A DNA stretch of 64,000 nt from Draconibacterium mangrovi. GTDB lineage: Bacteria > Bacteroidota > Bacteroidia > Bacteroidales > Prolixibacteraceae. The DNA lies in contig NZ_JAAAGB010000007.1 in NCBI RefSeq assembly GCF_010586825.1, positions 186,001 to 250,000 of the forward strand, written 5' to 3'. The notes below the pieces were generated by a model. The model did no database searches, had not been told where the DNA came from, and saw only the letters and a list, made by a program, of their open reading frames with translations. This document shows, piece by piece, positions 62,229 through 64,000 of this stretch; the first letter of the stretch is position 1, and each line of letters starts with the position of its first letter. The translations under genes were made by a program, and so were the position numbers.

Positions 62229-62618
62229 ATGAGCAATTTAGATCTGTTAAAAGAAGGGTATAAACTATTTGCTGAAGGTAATATTGAAGGTGTTCTTGCA
62301 CTTTGGGATGAGAAAATTGTGTGGCACGAGTGCAAAGGGTTTCCATTCATAGACGGCGATGGAACTTTTGTTGGAGCCGAAGCTATTGTTCAGAGTGTAC
62401 TTTCCAAAATACCAGACAATTACGACGAATTCAATATTGAAATTCACGATTTTATTGATGGTGGTTATAAAATAGTTATGGAAGGTTATTATACCGGTGT
62501 ATGGAAAGCTACTGGCAAACGTTTTAAAGCCAATGCCACGCATACCTGGACATTTAAAAACGGGAAACCATCTGTATTCTTTCAGGCTGTTGATACAGCA
62601 ACGATTATCAATCCGTAG
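62229..62618 (+). CDS. SnoaL-like/NTF2-fold protein
   Basis: A 129-residue cytoplasmic protein of the SnoaL/ketosteroid-isomerase-like NTF2 superfamily: LLKEGYKLFAEGNIEGVLAL, WDEKIVWHECKGFPF, FVGAEAIVQSVLSKIPDNYDE, TGKRFKANATHTWTFKNGKP. Proteins of this family bind or isomerise small hydrophobic molecules, but the catalytic residues vary and no specific substrate can be given. It is cotranscribed with the secreted duplicated-domain protein. Confidence 0.87.
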   Translation: MSNLDLLKEGYKLFAEGNIEGVLALWDEKIVWHECKGFPFIDGDGTFVGAEAIVQSVLSKIPDNYDEFNIEIHDFIDGGYKIVMEGYYTGVWKATGKRFKANATHTWTFKNGKPSVFFQAVDTATIINP

Positions 62619-62716
62619 AATCTTTTAAGATCACACTTTTAACTATGAAAACATCAATTAAATAGAACACCCCTGAATTTAGCACTACATTAATTTTCCT
62701 ATATTCCAATTTAAGA

Positions 62717-62750
62717 AGTCAGGCTTTCGCAAGTCTGGCTTTTCTCTTTT
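62717..62750 (+). terminator. Terminator of the two-gene unit
   Basis: AGTCAGGCTT (62717-62726) pairs with AAGTCTGGCT (62731-62740), including two G-T pairs, followed by TTTCTCTTTT. Confidence 0.85.
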
Positions 62751-62827
62751 ATTGTATTTTAGAAACAGTTAGCGGAATTAAACAACCGCCGGTTTAAGCT
62801 GTTAAACGGTAAATAAATATTGAATTT

Positions 62828-63430
62828 ATGAAGATAGTAGTTATTGGAGGGCAAGGCACAATTGGAAGCGCCGTAGCCAACCATTTTAAGAAAAAGCACG
62901 AGGTAATAACTGCCAGCCGAAATAAAGGCGATGTGCAGGTTGATATGGAAAATTCGGAATCGATAAAGAATATGTTTGATCAGATCGGTAAAGTTGATGC
63001 CATTGTAAATTGTGCCGGAGCTACAAAATGGGGGCCTTTTGCCGAACTCTCGGAAGAGGACTTTTATGTTGGATTAAGAGGCAAACTAATGGGCCAGGTA
63101 AACATTGTTCGGATTGGCAGACACTACCTCAATGAAGGAGGATCGATTACTTTAACAACAGGCGTCTTGGCCGACGATCCGGTGTACGGTGCAACCAACT
63201 CGGCAATGGCAAATAATGCTATCCACGGTTTTGTACTTGCTGTCTCGCAGGAACAGCGAAATGAATTTCGTTTAAATGTGGTTTCGCCCGAACTGGTTGA
63301 AGACTCGGCAGAACGACTTGGAAATGCATTCCCAGGGCACACTCCAGTTTCGATGCAGAAAGTAGCCAAAGGCTATGAGCGAAGTGTGGAAGGCCTGCGA
63401 ACCGGAGAGATCATTCGCGTTTACGATTAG
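62828..63430 (+). CDS. Short SDR-family oxidoreductase
   Basis: A 200-residue NAD(P)-binding protein of the short-chain dehydrogenase superfamily. The cofactor loop is GGQGTIGSAV (8-17), and NCAGATKWGPF matches the NAG motif. SITLTTGVLADDP carries a Thr/Ser, but the usual YxxxK is not seen: the sequence reads VYGATNSAMANNAIHGF, with Tyr but no Lys four residues later. It belongs to a short SDR subgroup (about 200 residues) with atypical active sites. It may be a reductase with altered catalysis or a cofactor-binding sensor (inference). It is a single-gene unit with terminators on both sides. Confidence 0.87.
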   Translation: MKIVVIGGQGTIGSAVANHFKKKHEVITASRNKGDVQVDMENSESIKNMFDQIGKVDAIVNCAGATKWGPFAELSEEDFYVGLRGKLMGQVNIVRIGRHYLNEGGSITLTTGVLADDPVYGATNSAMANNAIHGFVLAVSQEQRNEFRLNVVSPELVEDSAERLGNAFPGHTPVSMQKVAKGYERSVEGLRTGEIIRVYD

Positions 63431-63458
63431 CATTTCAAACGAAAATATAGTATCCTAA

Positions 63459-63490
63459 AAATAGCCGTTCCTAAGGAGCGGCTATTTTCA
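63459..63490 (+). terminator. Terminator of the SDR gene
   Basis: AAATAGCCG (63459-63467) pairs with CGGCTATTT (63479-63487), followed by TCATTTCTG; it lies 28 bases past the stop. Confidence 0.75.
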
Positions 63491-63679
63491 TTTCTGATCC
63501 TAGCCATCAAAATAAAAGCCTCCACTTCATTCTAACTTCACCCTCAAAAACCGTTTTCCGGTTCGTACTTGTATTACTCCCGTTCGTGGGTTAAAGCTAA
63601 CCAACTGTATTCTTTTATTTCTGTCCCTCCTTTTTCTGAAAGATATTTGAAGTATGAAAACAATAAAACAGAAAAAACC

Positions 63680-64000
63680 ATGAAAACTCGTCTAATAATA
63701 CTCTTTCAATTTCTGATTTTGTTTGCTCACGCTCAGGTAGAAATTTCAGGAGTAGTACAATCGGAAACCGGAAGCCCGATTACCGGGGTGAATATTTTTA
63801 TACAGGGAACTTACGACGGGACAACAAGCGATAGCCTAGGTGTATTCTCGTTTAAAACCGAAACAAGCGGAGAACAGACACTTGTTGCCAGTTGTGTTGG
63901 ATTTGAAACTTATGGTGAACAGTTAAACCTTTCGAGTAATATTTCAGACCTAAAAATCGTACTGATTGAAGAAATCAGCGAACTCGACGAAGTTATAATC
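63680..64000 (+). CDS. Start of a probable TonB-dependent receptor with CarboxypepD-reg domain, 3' end missing
   Basis: The frame is open from the ATG at 63680 to the end of the window (107 residues). A signal peptide (LIILFQFLILFAHAQ) is followed by a CarboxypepD_reg-like domain: ISGVVQSETGSPITGVNIF, GTYDGTTSDSLGVFSF and GFETYGEQL. It ends entering ISELDEVII, the stretch that precedes the plug in Bacteroidota SusC/TonB receptors. The whole protein is therefore probably an outer-membrane receptor of 700-1,000 residues, though other CarboxypepD-reg proteins share this start. An ATG at 63654 is out of frame and closes at once. Confidence 0.8.
   Translation, partial: MKTRLIILFQFLILFAHAQVEISGVVQSETGSPITGVNIFIQGTYDGTTSDSLGVFSFKTETSGEQTLVASCVGFETYGEQLNLSSNISDLKIVLIEEISELDEVII

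Overview
The window comes from a Bacteroidota genome, most likely an anaerobic or facultative member of the Marinilabiliales (Prolixibacteraceae-like; inferred from gene content only). The signs are PKD, HYR and GEVED surface proteins with type IX secretion sorting domains, TAnnTTTG-like -7 promoter boxes, the rpmB-rpmG-DUF4295 trio, a long SecA, and a sodium-pumping methylmalonyl-CoA decarboxylase cluster. The DNA is AT-rich. I see no rRNA or tRNA gene, insertion sequence or cas gene.

Layout. 1-5.1 kb is the 3' part of a giant PKD-repeat surface protein. 6-9 kb holds a secreted HYR-like protein with a T9SS tail. 9.3-12.4 kb has two LuxR-type regulators around an unknown gene, in unusually repeat-rich intergenic DNA. 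12.9-17 kb encodes a secreted papain-like protease with PKD and GEVED modules. 17-25 kb carries a Na/Pi transporter, a sulfatase, DUF4252 and other envelope lipoproteins, a pseudouridine synthase, MsrB, a PepSY protein, DUF134 and chorismate synthase. 25-30 kb is slyD, lgt and secA. 30.5-32.2 kb has two paralogous secreted proteins of unknown function with a 42-bp-periodic array of palindromes between them. 32.6-44.9 kb is metabolic and housekeeping: nitroreductase, aminotransferase, a SIS/fructosamine-kinase pair, a hybrid sensor kinase, DksA-like, ftsY, ribosomal proteins L28 and L33, TPR proteins, a RelA/SpoT homologue and ferritin.

45.4-53.7 kb is a curli (functional amyloid) locus. It has a 596-residue curlin-repeat protein, a tight operon encoding a curlin-like nucleator, CsgE, CsgF, a CsgG with a beta-barrel-like C-terminal extension and a lipoprotein, and two flanking REC-PAS-LuxR regulators whose receivers lack the phosphoacceptor Asp. 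A shared two-part promoter motif links this locus to the LuxR regulator at 9.3 kb.

54.1-60.2 kb is the propionate branch: acyl-CoA transferase, methylmalonyl-CoA epimerase and a Na+-translocating methylmalonyl-CoA decarboxylase whose beta subunit carries an extra periplasmic domain. The end has YbaK, a secreted duplicated-domain protein, a SnoaL-like protein, a short SDR and the start of a probable TonB-dependent receptor.

Most unusual: the two phased arrays (21 bp at 10.45 kb and 42 bp at 31.3 kb), which seem related; the shared curli-associated promoter motif; the CsgG fusion; the MmdB extension; the fructosamine kinase/SIS pair; and a RelA/SpoT protein with a destroyed HD motif.
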